Origin: Ampullaceana balthica
Lineage: Eukaryota; Mollusca; Gastropoda; Lymnaeidae
Direction: 5' to 3'
Assembly (NCBI GenBank): GCA_944989445.1
Contig: CALYLW010000043.1
Span: forward strand, 1,984,501-2,048,500
Length of the DNA stretch: 64,000 nt
Numbering within the stretch: the stretch's first letter is position 1; every line of letters starts with the position of its first letter. Made by a program: the position numbers and the translations under genes. The notes under the pieces were generated by a model. That model saw only the letters and a list, made by a program, of their open reading frames with translations. It was not told the DNA's origin and made no database searches. Positions 49,146 to 61,059 of the stretch are shown piece by piece.

Positions 49146-49620
49146 CCTAGTGTTGTTATACAGACACAACCCAGTGTTGTTATACAGACACAACCCAGTG
49201 TTGTTATACAAACCACAAGACCCAGTGTTGTTATACAGACACGACCCAGTGTTGTTATACAGACACGACCCAGTGTTGTTATACAGACACGACCCAGTGT
49301 TGTTATACAGACACGACCCAGTGTTGTTATACAGACACGACCCAGTGTTGTTATACAGACACGACCCAGTGTTGTTATACAGACACGACCCAGTGTTGTT
49401 ATACAAACCACGACCCAGTGTTGTTATACAAACCACAAGACCCAGTGTTGTTATACAGACACGACCCAGTGTTGTTATACAGACACGACCCAGTGTTGTT
49501 ATACAGAAACGACCCAGTGTTGTTATACAGACACGACCCAGTGTTGTTATACAGACACAACCCAGTTTTTATACAGACACGACCCAGTGTTGTTAAACAA
49601 ACCACAAGACCCAGTGTTGA
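49146..49620. repeat. 24-bp minisatellite, about 19 copies
   Basis: Unit 'tgttgttatacagacacgac' plus 'ccag', with variants 'aaaccacaagac' and 'acacaac'. Because 24 is a multiple of three, several frames stay open on both strands; none is likely to be a gene. Confidence 0.92.
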
Positions 49621-50334
49621 TATTCGAACCAGTGGACCTGAAGTTTTTATACAACCAAGACGCAGTGTTGTTACACAAACCGTATGTCAGTATGAAGACG
49701 CACCGTTCAGGCGCAAGAAGCCTACAAAAAGCAAGGCGTGCTGTCAGGTGCTACAACGACGAGAGCTGTGGTGGTGGTAGCAAGACGTCGCGGACATCGT
49801 TCGTCCTCCCGAGTCCCGAGGTCGGAGTGTCACCCCCACACACACACACAGTTATCACCGATACATTCAAACAATTGTTTGCGATGGACCAATCTCGCTT
49901 TTGCACAGGCTTGGAAACTTAAAAGTAACGGACTTTTTGTTTCTGAATATTTTCTTTTTCAAGGGGGAATTCTGTCCTGAGAGTTCTTTCACTTTAATTG
50001 AATTATTACGTAATAGATCATTTACTGAAGGAGCTTGCGTAAGTATATTCCCTGCATATTTTGGTTTTATTCAAAATATAACTTTGTGGGCTGTATTATC
50101 AGAAGGGATTTTGTTATCAGCGGGATTTACCAAGTCGGCATTTGAGTAATTGTCTCCGAACTTTTATGTCTCGGAAAGGCACGTTCAAAATACACTGACA
50201 ATATACATTTGCTTAGTAAACTGGTTGTGTTCCTGGTATTCCTGTATTTACGTTTTAGTACCTCTGTATTCATTTTTGCTTTAACACTGCATCCAAGTGG
50301 GTGACGGGAAAGAAAGCCCAACTGCACAATGTTT

Positions 50335-50545
50335 CTGTAGACCATGTGCACCACTCACGACAATTTTTCTATATACCATGTGCACTACTACGACAATTTT
50401 TCTATATACCATGTGCACTACTACGACAATTTTTCTATTTACCATGTGCACCACTACGACAATTTTTCTATATACCATGTGCACCACTACGACAATTTTT
50501 CTATATAGCCTACCATGTGCGCCACTACGACAATTTTTAGTACAC
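50335..50545. repeat. 33-bp minisatellite, about 6 copies
   Basis: Unit 'ccatgtgcaccactacgaca' plus 'atttttctatata', with ct/cc variation. Open frames through it are by-products of the period. Confidence 0.88.
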
Positions 50546-50570
50546 CAAACTCACCACCAGTACTATTGAT

Positions 50571-51010
50571 GACTAGCTGACCCGCGGCGTAGCATACGCC
50601 GCTAATGATTTAGTGACGGGTGAAGACTTCCTGAAAGACAGTTGTAAAATGGGGTGGGTTTGGGCAAACGACTGTGAGTGAATGAAAAGAAGGAACTCTG
50701 GAGAGACCCGCGGCGTATCACCCGTAAAAAATGACGGAAGTGTTCAGCTGAAATCTATTTATTTTGAAAAAATGCACTTTTTTAGGGCGCCTACGGCGCC
50801 CACCTTTTTCAAAATCCCAACTAACTTGTCCTTGTTTGATCAATACGAAATATTAAACTTTCTGAAATGTACACAAAGTATTTTATAACTTTTTACATTG
50901 TTCCCATTTAACAAAATTAAAATATCAGCGAAAACAATGACGTCATATAATTTTTTTTTAAAGCGCATATTTAATTTGCACACCTTTAGATGCATTGGTG
51001 CATTAATTTG
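50571..51010. repeat. Dispersed repeat with 'ctagctgacccgcggcgtag' start
   Basis: 'gacccgcggcgtagcatacg' then 'ccgctaatgatttagtgacg' resembles a common invertebrate dispersed repeat. A partial relative is at 48240-48480, and 'gacccgcggcgtatcacccg' recurs near 50705. Confidence 0.4.
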
Positions 51011-51048
51011 GTGCGCTGCTTTCTAAGATTAGTATCTGTTGAACATAC

Positions 51049-51231
51049 TTGCAGCTTGGTGTCTCGCAGGGTCCGACCACGAAGAGAATATATATAGATG
51101 TTGTCTCCACGCCTCGGGTCAGACGCCTTATTTTTCTCACTAAGTTTTCCGCCCATGTCTCTACAGTCAAGAACGTTGTGTGAAGAATCAATAAACTTTT
51201 CGGAATACTCTATCATGGGATTCTTGGATAA
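51049..51231 (-). CDS. Candidate 61-codon exon of unknown gene
   Basis: On the minus strand TTGTCACAG|TTA opens and CTGCAA|GTATGT closes an uninterrupted block of exactly 61 codons. The translation is balanced and hydrophilic (for example DMGGKLSEKNK, SLRGRTLRDTKLQ). No neighbouring exon was found and no family is recognised. It could be an exon of an unseen gene, a pseudo-exon or transposon sequence. Confidence 0.22.
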
Positions 51232-51259
51232 CTGTGACAAGGGGCTAAACTCTTGTCAG

Positions 51260-52030
51260 TCTGTGACCTTAAAATGGCCTTGGCTTTTAAGTTTGTCGCT
51301 TGTTCCTTGGTTCTAGATTTGGAATTGTATTTGCTTCACAACTGAAAAATGTGTACGTCAAGCAGGCTGTGTAGCCCTGCTGGGGTGTTTCGTTATTTAG
51401 CTACCCCTACCTGAAAAGTGAAAACCCTTTTAGCCATTGTAAACACTTGGTTATAGGAAGCTCTATCACTATCACGTTTATTTTGGCGCCATACCTTTCA
51501 TACTTTTATTATATGTATCATAATTTATCCTAATGTTCATATTTATAGTACTTAGTACTATCTGACATACTTTTGTCAATCAGTTTTAGCTGCACGTGAC
51601 AGTTTTTGTGAAAGGTAGCGTGTTACGTCCGCAAGGCCCATTGACTTTCTACTTTACTATAATTATTATAGTCATATTTAAGCGTCTCGTTAAAACGGCA
51701 TTAACACAAAAAGAAGGATAAAACACAGTAACTGACTGAACAATTTCAAAGTAAATAACTAAAAATAACTGCAACGTAAACACACGATAGCTGTGATTTT
51801 AATGAAGTATTCTATTTTTTAAAGCACTTAACTTAAATAAAAACAGGTGGTAAACATTAAAGTAAGTAAATATAAGAGATGATCACTCACGTTAGCCGAT
51901 AGCGATTACGATAATGACAGGTATCAATAATCAATGATCATATAGTGATAATGACAATAGTATGCAAACGTGTTTTATCTTGCTCGCTCTCTATCTTTTC
52001 GTACGTCTGTAGTCTCTTCTCCGGTGTTCT
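51260..52030. other. Non-coding stretch, no gene seen
   Basis: AT-rich sequence with no recognisable exon, repeat unit or transposon end. Confidence 0.4.
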
Positions 52031-52032
52031 CT

Positions 52033-52365
52033 TTTGTTGTTGTGTCGCTCCCCCCTTGTCTCTGTTTACCCCGCTACGTATTTGTTGTTGTGTCGCTCCC
52101 CCTTGTCTCTGTTTACCCCCTACTTATTTGTTGTTGTGTCGCTCCCCCTTGTCTCTGTTTACCCGCTAAGTATTTGTTGTTGTGTCGCTCCCCCATAGTC
52201 TCTGTTTACCCGCTACGTATTTGTTGTTGTGTCGCTCCCCCATAGTCTCTGTTTACCCCCTACGTATTTGTTGTTGTGTCGCTCCCCCTTGTCTCTGTCT
52301 ACCCCCTACGTATTTGTTGTTGTGTCGCTCCCCCTTAGTCTCTGTTTACCTCCCACGTATACCAA
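52033..52365. repeat. 46-47-bp minisatellite, about 7 copies
   Basis: Unit 'tttgttgttgtgtcgctccc' then 'ccttgtctctgtttaccccc' then 'tacgta', with small length changes between copies. Confidence 0.9.
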
Positions 52366-53200
52366 CATCACAGGAACCTTCCAGATTCTAGGAACGACGA
52401 GAACAATTACATTTCTCGTAATTAATGGATCAAAAGGTACCTTCCAGAACGTTCTGGGAGATACATGTAACATAACCGTGTGGTCGTGTGGGTGGAGCTA
52501 AGCGCACCCAGGTCAGAGGTGTACCCTTGACCAGTCGGGATTGACTCCACATTGAATATGGGGTGGGGCAGAGTCATAAATCACAGGTATCCGCGGGGTA
52601 GCCTTCATGGCAAGTGGAGGGGGTCGGTAGTCCACATAAGATAGCCCTATCTTACAGGTAGCCCTATGTCACAAGCAGCCCAGATGACATGGATGTAATG
52701 TATTGTTTTGTTTACAAGAAACCCTAGCCATCATTGTTAAATGATACGCCGCTAACATAACGTGGCGCTGCCGGGCATATCTATCTTAAATTTTGTCGTA
52801 TTCATTTGATGAAATGCCGGGAAGCACTTGATTTATATTTGTTTAAACTTATTATTAACCGCGATATTCGTATGTCAGACAAAACGTCATAACTCTCAGT
52901 TATCAAGGGTTTTTATTTATGGCACCAGTATTGAAAAACAACTTCTGTTAAGGTTCTAGTTAACATTGACGCAAAACCGTTCCTAGTGGAGCAGGCCGGC
53001 TCACTGAGGAGATGAAGCAAGACGTTAATGTCCACATCATTTGTCATCACACACCATCCTCGCCCCCACTACCTACAGTTGCTGTAGTGCGAGCGATGGT
53101 TTCCTCAGCCATCAACTTTTAACTGCCATATTTCATTGCCTCACATTTACCACCCAATAACAGTGGATGCCGTGTGCTTTCATCCAGGCGAATATTCTTT
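52366..53200. other. Non-coding stretch, no gene seen
   Basis: Slightly more GC-rich than its surroundings; no exon, transposon end or repeat unit recognised. Confidence 0.35.
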
Positions 53201-53299
53201 ACTCCTGTGCTACATGTCAAACTTTTTTTACTTTTTTAATTTTAAATTTGCATGCTACTTCTCATGACTTGACAGCATTATGCCTCTGTTGTTATAGAA

Positions 53300-54030
53300 G
53301 GATACGCATAATACATGTCAATAGGCTGCTTCTGTCAATACCCGTGCTACATGTCAATAGACTACTTCTGTCTGTCAACTGTCAGTACCCGTGCTACACG
53401 TAAATAGACAGCATCTGTCAACTGTCAATACCCATGCTACATGTCAATAGACTACTTATGTCAACTGTCAGTATCCGTGCTACATGTCAATAGACTACAT
53501 CTGGCGACTGTCAATGCCCATGCTACATGTCAATAGACTACTTCTGTCAACTGTCAGTACCCATGCTACATGTCAATAGACTACTTCTGTCAACTGCCAG
53601 TACCCATGCTACATGTCAATAGATGACTTCTGTCTGTCAACTGTCAATACCCGTGCTACATGTCAATAGACTACTTCTGTCAACTGTCAGTACCCATGCT
53701 ACATGTCAATAGACTACTTCTATCAACTGTCAGTACCCATGCTACATGTCAATAGACTACTTCTGTCAACTGTCAATACCCATGCTACATGTCAATAGAA
53801 TACTTCTATCAACTGTCAGTACCCATGCTACATGTCAATAGACTACTTCTGTCAACTGTCAATACCCGTGCTACATGTCAATAGATGACTTCTGTCTGTC
53901 AACTGTCAATACCCATGCTACATGTCAATAGACTACTTCTGTCAACTGTCAGTACCCATGCTACATGTCAATAGACTACTTCTGTCAACTGTCAGTACCC
54001 ATGCTACATGTCAATAGACTACTTCTGTCA
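53300..54030. repeat. 43-bp minisatellite, about 17 copies
   Basis: Unit 'tgctacatgtcaatagacta' then 'cttctgtcaactgtcagtac' then 'cca'. Some copies carry an extra 'tctg'. It passes directly into the 20-bp array. Confidence 0.9.
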
Positions 54031-54272
54031 ACCTTTGACTATTGCTGTCAACCTTTGACTATTGCTGTCAACCTTTGACTATTGCTGTCAACCTTTGACT
54101 ATTGCTGTCAACCTTTGACTATTGCTGTCAACCTTTGACTATTGCTGTCAACCTTTGACTATTGCTGTCAACCTTTGACTATTGCTGTCAACCTTTGACT
54201 ATTGCTGTCAACCTTTGACTATTGCTGTCAACCTCTGACTATTGCTGTCAACCTCTGACTATTGCTGTCAAA
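54031..54272. repeat. 20-bp minisatellite, about 12 copies
   Basis: Unit 'acctttgactattgctgtca', nearly identical in all copies except the last two (acctctgact). It shares 'ctgtcaac' with the preceding 43-bp array, which may be where it began. Confidence 0.92.
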
Positions 54273-55060
54273 GCTCAAACCTAAAATAAATGTATACTTC
54301 GACTATCTGTATGTACTTTTTTGTAAACCTTCATGGCGCAGCAGACGTCTTCACCCCTGGAAATTTTAATTTTTTTTTGATCATACGTAGAACCTACTTA
54401 CCCTGTATCACGATAACATATGTACTATGTACCTGGGAACATCATGACATGTTTACATATCGTTCACTCGCCATACAATTTCAAGTAAGAAATTCTGTTT
54501 CATCCCATGCACACAAACACACATATACATCCATACAGACACACACCACGTAACGAAAAGTTCCCTATCCCACACTCCCAGACCTGGGATCACATGATCT
54601 ACGGCCTCGTTCCCACAGCATGATTGGCCTATACTACAGACTGATGCTCATCAATAAAACCAGTTCTAATGAGTAGTCCGTACGGCGCAGCGTTTCTAAT
54701 ATCTCAATTTTTCAGCCATTGACTCCCCCCCCGCATCGTCTCAAAGGGAACACGTGATAAAATTTATCGACTGCCCCTAAATCCAGGTATACAAATTAAT
54801 TTTGTTGAAATACTTCGTGAATTTCGTGGTTAATAATATTTTAGCCGCTCTGTAATATCACATGTTATTTTAATCCAAAGAGCCTATCTGCACCTGTTTG
54901 TGTTCAATTTCACGAAGTGTTGCAGCACCAGGGCAGACACTTTGCTCAGTCAGATTGATGCAGTGGTATGAGGTCAACACTGACTCAAGAGAGAACCGGT
55001 TAAATGGCCTGATTGATATATTTTTTTTCTCAAACATTATTCAACGCTGTATAACTAGAT
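54273..55060. other. Non-coding stretch, no gene seen
   Basis: Contains a short 'acacacac'-type tract near 54510-54545; otherwise unremarkable. Confidence 0.4.
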
Positions 55061-55392
55061 ATAACCTTTACCTCAGCTGTATACTAGATATAACCATTAC
55101 CTCAGCTGTATACTAGATATAACCATTACCTCAGCTGTATACTAGATATAACCATTACCTCAGCTGTATAACTAGATATAACTATTACCTCAGCTGTATA
55201 ACTAGATATAACTATTACCTCAGCTGTATACTAGATATAACCATTACCTCAGCTGTATAACTAGATATAACTATTACCTCAGCTGTATAACTAGATATAA
55301 CCATTACCTCAACTGTATAACTAGATATAACCATAACCTCAGCTGTATAACTAGATATAACCATTACAACGGCTGTCTAACTAGATATAATG
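55060..55392. repeat. 29-30-bp minisatellite, about 11 copies
   Basis: Unit 'acctcagctgtataactaga' plus 'tataaccatt', alternating between 'gtatactag' and 'gtataactag'. Confidence 0.9.
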
Positions 55393-55421
55393 TTCCACAT
55401 GTCAAAGGTCTAAGCAACGCT

Positions 55422-55455
55422 AACCCTAAGCCACCTTGACCCTAACCCTAACCAA
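55422..55455. repeat. Short interstitial telomere-like CCCTAA tract
   Basis: 'aaccctaagcc' and 'gaccctaaccctaacc' give three CCCTAA hexamers in about 30 bases, the animal telomere motif. Too short to show a chromosome end. Confidence 0.4.
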
Positions 55456-55563
55456 ATACAGAAATGAATTGGTAACATCACTGCAACACAAAAAATTTAA
55501 TTTAAACAAATAATAAAAAATATTCACAGTATTTATACTGAGCGATCCCAAACATATTCACAG

Positions 55564-56267
55564 TAGGGCTGTTAACGATTAATTTAAATTTAATCGTTAA
55601 CTTTTGAAAAATTAATGATTAATTAATCGTTAATTTTGATTCAAGCCAAAAATTAAAATGTATGATGTCATAAGTAACATTTATTAAACGTTCATGTTGA
55701 AAATCTAAATAACACTGGAATGTCTCCTTTGTATGTCATTTTTTAACAAACTACGAAAAAATAGAAGTGTGTTGACATTTGGTTCAAGTGATGAGCGGGT
55801 CTAATTGACAATATAACCAGCCGAGCTGAACAATTATTGACATGGAACTGAGGTAACTGGTATGGACAAAACGGTACGATTCAGGAACTTTCATCTTCAT
55901 TTTGCAACGCTGTAATTCATCAGAAGAGCTGTCGTCATTTTCTGTCTCTGAGTCAAACTCCATTACTGCCATTAGCTTAAAACGCTTTTCATTTGGTTTG
56001 ATAAGTAGGCGAAGTGTTAAGGCCATGGTAAGCAAACTTTATCAACATTTTGAACATTCCCGTCAGTCAATAGTTTAAAACCAAAATGTTCGTGTAATTT
56101 TCAGGAATTTGTTTATTTATCGGCCGCTATTTTTTTATATTTTTTTTTAAAATTTAACTTCCCATAATTTGTAAGTGATGGGTCGATTAATCGTTAAAAC
56201 ATAATTTAATCGTTACAATTTTTAACGATTAATCGAGAAATTAATCGTTTATTTCCGCAGCTCTAAA
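55564..56267. mobile_element. Second copy of the hAT element at 37840 (~700 bp)
   Basis: Starts tagggctgttaacgattaat and ends with 'gaaattaatcg ... ccgcagctcta', as in the first copy. ATTCACAG lies outside both ends (55556-55563, 56268-56275), but the flanks are themselves a short tandem repeat ('attcacagtattta ... gagcgatccc'), so the duplication is not proof. No intact transposase. Confidence 0.6.
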
Positions 56268-56275
56268 ATTCACAG

Positions 56276-56990
56276 TATTTACAGTGAGCGATCCCAAACA
56301 TGTTCACAGTATTTATAGCGAGCGGTCCCAACAAATTCACGGCATTTCCAAATGTCTGTTTATAAACGGCCCGAACTTCCCATACCTCAGATATAAATAA
56401 ACCAGGTCCTAGGCTAGGCGCTGGGGGAGATTTGCCTCAGCTGTAAGACGCCAAGACTCCAGCTATAAATTTATGATGGCACAAGGGGCGGGCAGGTAGA
56501 GACCGATAGGTCTGCATAAAGTTTGTATATCATTAGAATATTAGGGGCACCTCCATCTATGTACGGTGGGGGTGGAGTTGGCGCTAATTTGACTTGTTCT
56601 GAATAATAACCAGGATAGAATGAGAAAGGGCTTCTGGAAATTTGTGACCGGGGTCGAGCGTAGTGGTGTTTGTTTGTTTGTTTTTGTTGTTTTTTTTTGG
56701 GGGGGGGAGGTATTCAAGAATCATCGCAGTTGTCACCTTGCGATCTTTCCTGATCTCTCCATCTCTTTATCTCTCGCACTCCATCTTTCTCTCGCTTTAT
56801 TCATCTCTCATTTTATCCTAAATATGTTTCTCCTCTCTCTGTCTCCATTTCTCTATCGCTCTCTCTCTCTCTATTTTTCTCCCGTTCACTCTATCCATCT
56901 GTCTCTTTCTCAAAACAATATCTGTCCCCTCTGGTTGTATTGATCTGTCTCTATTCCTACTTAAGTCCTCCATCTCTCTGGTTCTCCTAC
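56276..56990. other. Non-coding stretch ending in a CT-rich tract
   Basis: From about 56740 the plus strand is dominated by 'tctctc' and 'catctct' simple sequence, grading into the 33-bp array that follows. Confidence 0.5.
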
Positions 56991-58015
56991 AGTTAAGTCC
57001 TCCATCTCTCTGGTTCTCCTACAGTTAAGTCTCTCCATCTCTCTGGTTCTCCTACAGTTAAGTCTCTCTGGTTCTCCTACAGTTAAGTCTCTCCATCTCT
57101 CTGGTTCTCCTACAGTTAAGTCTCTCTGGTTCTCCTACAGTTAAGTCTCTCCATCTCTCTGGTTCTCCTACAGTTAAGTCTCTCCATCTCTCTGGTTCTC
57201 CTACAGTTAAGTCTCTCCATCTCTCTGGTTCTCCTACAGTTAAGTCTCTCCATCTCTCTGGTTCTCCTACAGTTAAGTCTCTCCATCTCTCTGGTTCTCC
57301 TACAGTTAAGTCTCTCCATCTCTCTGGTTCTCCTACAGTTAAGTCTCTCCATCTCTCTGGTTCTCCTACAGTTAAGTCTCTCCATCTCTCTGGTTCTCCT
57401 ACAGTTAAGTCTCTCATCTCTCTGGTTCTCCTACAGTTAAGTCTCTCCATCTCTCTGGTTCTCCTACAGTTAAGTCTCTCCATCTCTCTGGTTCTCCTAC
57501 AGTTAAGTCTCTGCATCTCTCTGGTTCTCCTACAGTTAAGTCTCTCCGTCTCTCTGGTTCTCCTACAGTTAAGTCTCTCCGTCTCTCTGGTTCTCCTACA
57601 GTTAAGTCTCTGCATCTCTCTGGTTCTCCTACAGTTAAGTCTCTCCATCTCTCTGGTTCTCCTACAGTTAAGTCTCTCCATCTCTCTGGTTCTCCTACAG
57701 TTAAGTCTCTGCATCTCTCTGGTTCTCCTACAGTTAAGTCTCTGCATCTCTCTGGTTCTCCTACAGTTAAGTCTCTCCATCTCTCTGGTTCTCCTACAGT
57801 TAAGTCTCTCCATCTCTCTGGTTCTCCTACAGTTAAGTCTCTGCATCTCTCTTGTTCTCCTACAGTTAAGTCTCTCCATCTCTCTGGTTCTCCTACAGTT
57901 AAGTCTCTGCATCTCTCTGGTTCTCCTACAGTTAAGTCTTTCCGTCTCTCTGGTTCTCCTATGGTCGTAGTCTCTCCATCTCTATGGTTCTCCTATAGTC
58001 GTAGTCTCTCCATCT
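56985..58015. repeat. 33-bp minisatellite, about 30 copies
   Basis: Unit 'ctctctggttctcctacagt' plus 'taagtctctccat', with variants 'tgcat' and 'ccgtc' and a few shorter units. The 284-codon minus-strand frame is a by-product of the period. Each unit contains a splice-acceptor-like 'ttctcctacag' on the plus strand. Confidence 0.92.
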
Positions 58016-58343
58016 CTCTGTAACACTAACCATTCCCCATGTGTAAACGTATCTATGTCGACTGTGTTAGATAACGTTTTTTTTTCCTTGTGCCATCCCT
58101 GGTCGGTCAGCCTAATAAACTCAACGGAAATGTATACTGGACTACAGCAGTGCTTCTCAAACGTCTTAAACCTTGGGGCATACACCATCCCCCATTCTGG
58201 AAGATGAATTCTTTATAAGCCAGATGTTGGCCAGTCAGACTGATCAATACATAGATCGGGGAAGCTAAAGATAAAGTTTTTTTATCACCGGATGCACGCC
58301 AAGCATTTTTTTAAATTTAAAATAACTATTGAAAACATAAGAG

Positions 58344-61056
58344 TTATGGTTGTTGGTGTCCTGCTCGGTCGTCAAGTTGTTGGTGTCCTGCTCGATCGTC
58401 AAGTTGTTGGTGTCCTGCTCGATCGTCAAGTTGTTGGTGTCCTGCTCGATCGTCAAGTTGTTGGTGTCCTGCTCGATCGTCAAGTTGTTGGTGTCCTGCT
58501 CGATCGTCAAGTTGTTGGTGTCCTGCTCGGTCGTCAAGTTGTTGGTGTCCTGCTCGATCGTCAAGTTGTTGGTGTCCTGCTCGATCGTCAAGTTGTTGGT
58601 GTCCTGCTCGGTCGTCAAGTTGTTGGTGTCCTGCTCGGTCGTCAAGTTGTTGGTGTCCTGCTCGGTCGTCAAGTTGTTGGTGTCTTGCTCGGTCGTCAAG
58701 TTCTTGGTGTCCTGCTCGGTCGTCAAGTTGTTGGTGTCCTGCTCGATCGTCAAGTTGTTGGTGTCCTGCTCGATCGTCAAGTTGTTGGTGTCCTGCTCGG
58801 TCGTCAAGTTGTTGGTGTCCTGCTCGGTCGTCAAGTTGTTGGTGTCCTGCTCGATCGTCAAGTTGTTGGTGTCCCTGCTCGGTCGTCAAGTTGTTGGTGT
58901 CCTGCTCGGTCGTCAAGCTGTTGGTGTCCTGCTCGGTCGTCAAGCTGTTGGTGTCCTGCTCGATCGTCAAGCTGTTGGTGTCCTGCTCGGTCGTCAAGCT
59001 GTTGGTGTCCTGCTCGATCGTCAAGCTGTTGGTATCCTGCTCGATCGTCAAGTTGTTGGTGTCCTGCTCGGTCGTCAAGTTGTTGGTGTCCTGCTCGATC
59101 GTCAAGTTGTTGGTGTCCTGCTCGATCGTCAAGCTGTTGGTGTCCTGCTCGATCGTCATGCTGTTGGTCTCCTGCTCGATCGTCAAGTTGTTGGTGTCCT
59201 GCTCGATCATCAAGCTGTTGGTGTCCTGCTCAGTCGTCAAGTTGTTGGTGTCCTGCTCGGTCGTCAAGTTGTTGGTGTCCTGCTCGATCGTCAAGCTGTT
59301 GGTGTCCTGCTCGATCGTCAAGCTGTTGGTCTCCTGCTCGATCGTCAAGCTGTTGGTGTCCTGCTCGATCATCAAGTTGTTGGTGTCCTGCTCAGTCATC
59401 AAGTTGTTGGTGTCCTGCTCGATCGTCAAGTTGTTGGTGTCCTGCTCGATCGTCAAGTTGTTGGTGTCCTGCTCGGTCGTCAAGTTGTTGGTGTCCTGCT
59501 CGGTCGTCAAGTTGTTGGTGTCCTGCTCGGTCGTCAAGTTGTTGGTGTCCTGCTCGGTCGTCAAGTTCTTGGTGTCCTGCTCGGTCGTCAAGTTCTTGGT
59601 GTCCTGCTCGGTCGTCAAGTTGTTGGTGTCCTGCTCGATCGTCAAGTTGTTGGTGTCCTGCTCGATCGTCAAGTTGTTGGTGTCCTGCTCGGTCGTCAAG
59701 TTGTTGGTGTCCTGCTCGGTCGTCAAGTTGTTGGTGTCCTGCTCGATCGTCAAGTTGTTGGTGCCCTGCTCGGTCGTCAAGTTGTTGGTGTCCTGCTTGG
59801 TCGTCAAGCTGTTGGTGTCCTGCTCGGTCGTCAAGCTGTTGGTGTCCTGCTCGATCGTCAAGCTGTTGGTGTCCTGCTCGGTCGTCAAGTTGTTGGTGTC
59901 CTGCTCGATCGTCAAGCTGTTGGTATCCTGCTCGATCGTCAAGTTGTTGGTGTCCTGCTCGGTCGTCAAGTTGTTGGTGTCCTGCTCGATCGTCAAGTTG
60001 TTGGTGTCCTGCTCGATCGTCAAGCTGTTGGTGTCCTGCTCGATCGTCAAGTTGTTGGTGTCCTGCTCGATCGTCAAGTTGTTGGTGTCCTGCTCGATCG
60101 TCAAGCTGTTGGTCTCCTGCTCGATCGTCAAGCTGTTGGTGTCCTGCTCGATCATCAAGTTGTTGGTGTCCTGCTCAGTCATCAAGTTGTTGGTGTCCTG
60201 CTCGATCGTCAAGTTGTTGGTGTCCTGCTCGATCGTCAAGTTGTTGGTGTCCTGCTCGGTCATCAATTTGTTGGTGTCCTGCTCGATCGTCAAGTTGTTG
60301 GTGTCCTGCTCGATCGTCAAGTTGTTGGTGTCCTGCTCGGTCGTCAAGTTGTTGGTGTCCTGCTCGATCGTCAAGTTGTTGGTGTCCTGCTCGGTCGTCA
60401 AGTTGTTGGTGTCCTGCTCGGTCGTCAAGTTGTTGGTGTCCTGCTCGATCGTCAAGTTGTTGGTGTCCTGCTCGGTCGTCAAGTTGTTGGTGTCCTGCTC
60501 GGTCGTCAAGCTGTTGGTGTCCTGCTCGGTCGTCAAGCTGTTGGTGTCCTGCTCGATCGTCAAGCTGTTGGTGTCCTGCTCGGTCGTCAAGCTGTTGGTG
60601 TCCTGCTCGATCGTCAAGTTGTTGGTGTCCTGCTCGATCGTCAAGTTGTTGGTGTCCTGCTCGATCGTCAAGTTGTTGGTGTCCTGCTCGATCGTCAAGT
60701 TGTTGGTGTCCTGCTCAGTCATCAAGTTGTTGGTGTCCTGCTCGATCGTCAAGTTGTTGTTGTCCTGCTCGATCGTCAAGTTGTTGGTGTCCTGCTCGAT
60801 CGTCAAGTTGTTGGTGTCCTGCTCAGTCGTCAAGTTGTTGGTGTCCTGCTCGATCGTCAAGTTGTTGGTGTCCTGCTCGATCGTCAAGTTGTTGGTGTCC
60901 TGCTCGATCGTCAAGTTGTTGGTGTCCTGCTCGATCGTCAAGTTGTTGGTGTCCTGCTCAGTCGTCAAGTTGTTGGTGTCCTGCTCGATCGTCAAGTTGT
61001 TGGTGTCCTGCTCGATCGTCAAGTTGTTGGTGTCCTGCTCGATCGTCAAGTTCATT
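58344..61056. repeat. 27-bp minisatellite, about 100 copies, with higher-order structure
   Basis: Unit 'ttgttggtgtcctgctcgat' plus 'cgtcaag'. Variants are at a few fixed positions (gg/ga/ag in 'ctcgatcg', t/c in 'aagttg', 'gtctcc'). Variant combinations recur at 783 bases (59331 and 60114) and about 865 bases (58701 and 59566), showing block amplification. A one-base insertion ('gtccctgc' near 58873) shifts every frame, so the 900-codon open frames on both strands are unlikely to be protein. Confidence 0.93.
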
Positions 61057-61059
61057 TAA

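Noticed and set aside
49640..49860. GC-richer patch with open frames after the 24-bp array
   Set aside because: No consistent exon boundaries and all frames have low-complexity or repeat-derived starts.
49146..50545. CRISPR-like array appearance of the short tandem repeats
   Set aside because: Units are contiguous with no unique spacers, there are no cas genes, and the window is animal DNA.
57058..57912. 284-codon minus-strand frame through the 33-bp array
   Set aside because: Pure minisatellite translation; frame jumps occur where the unit loses a base.
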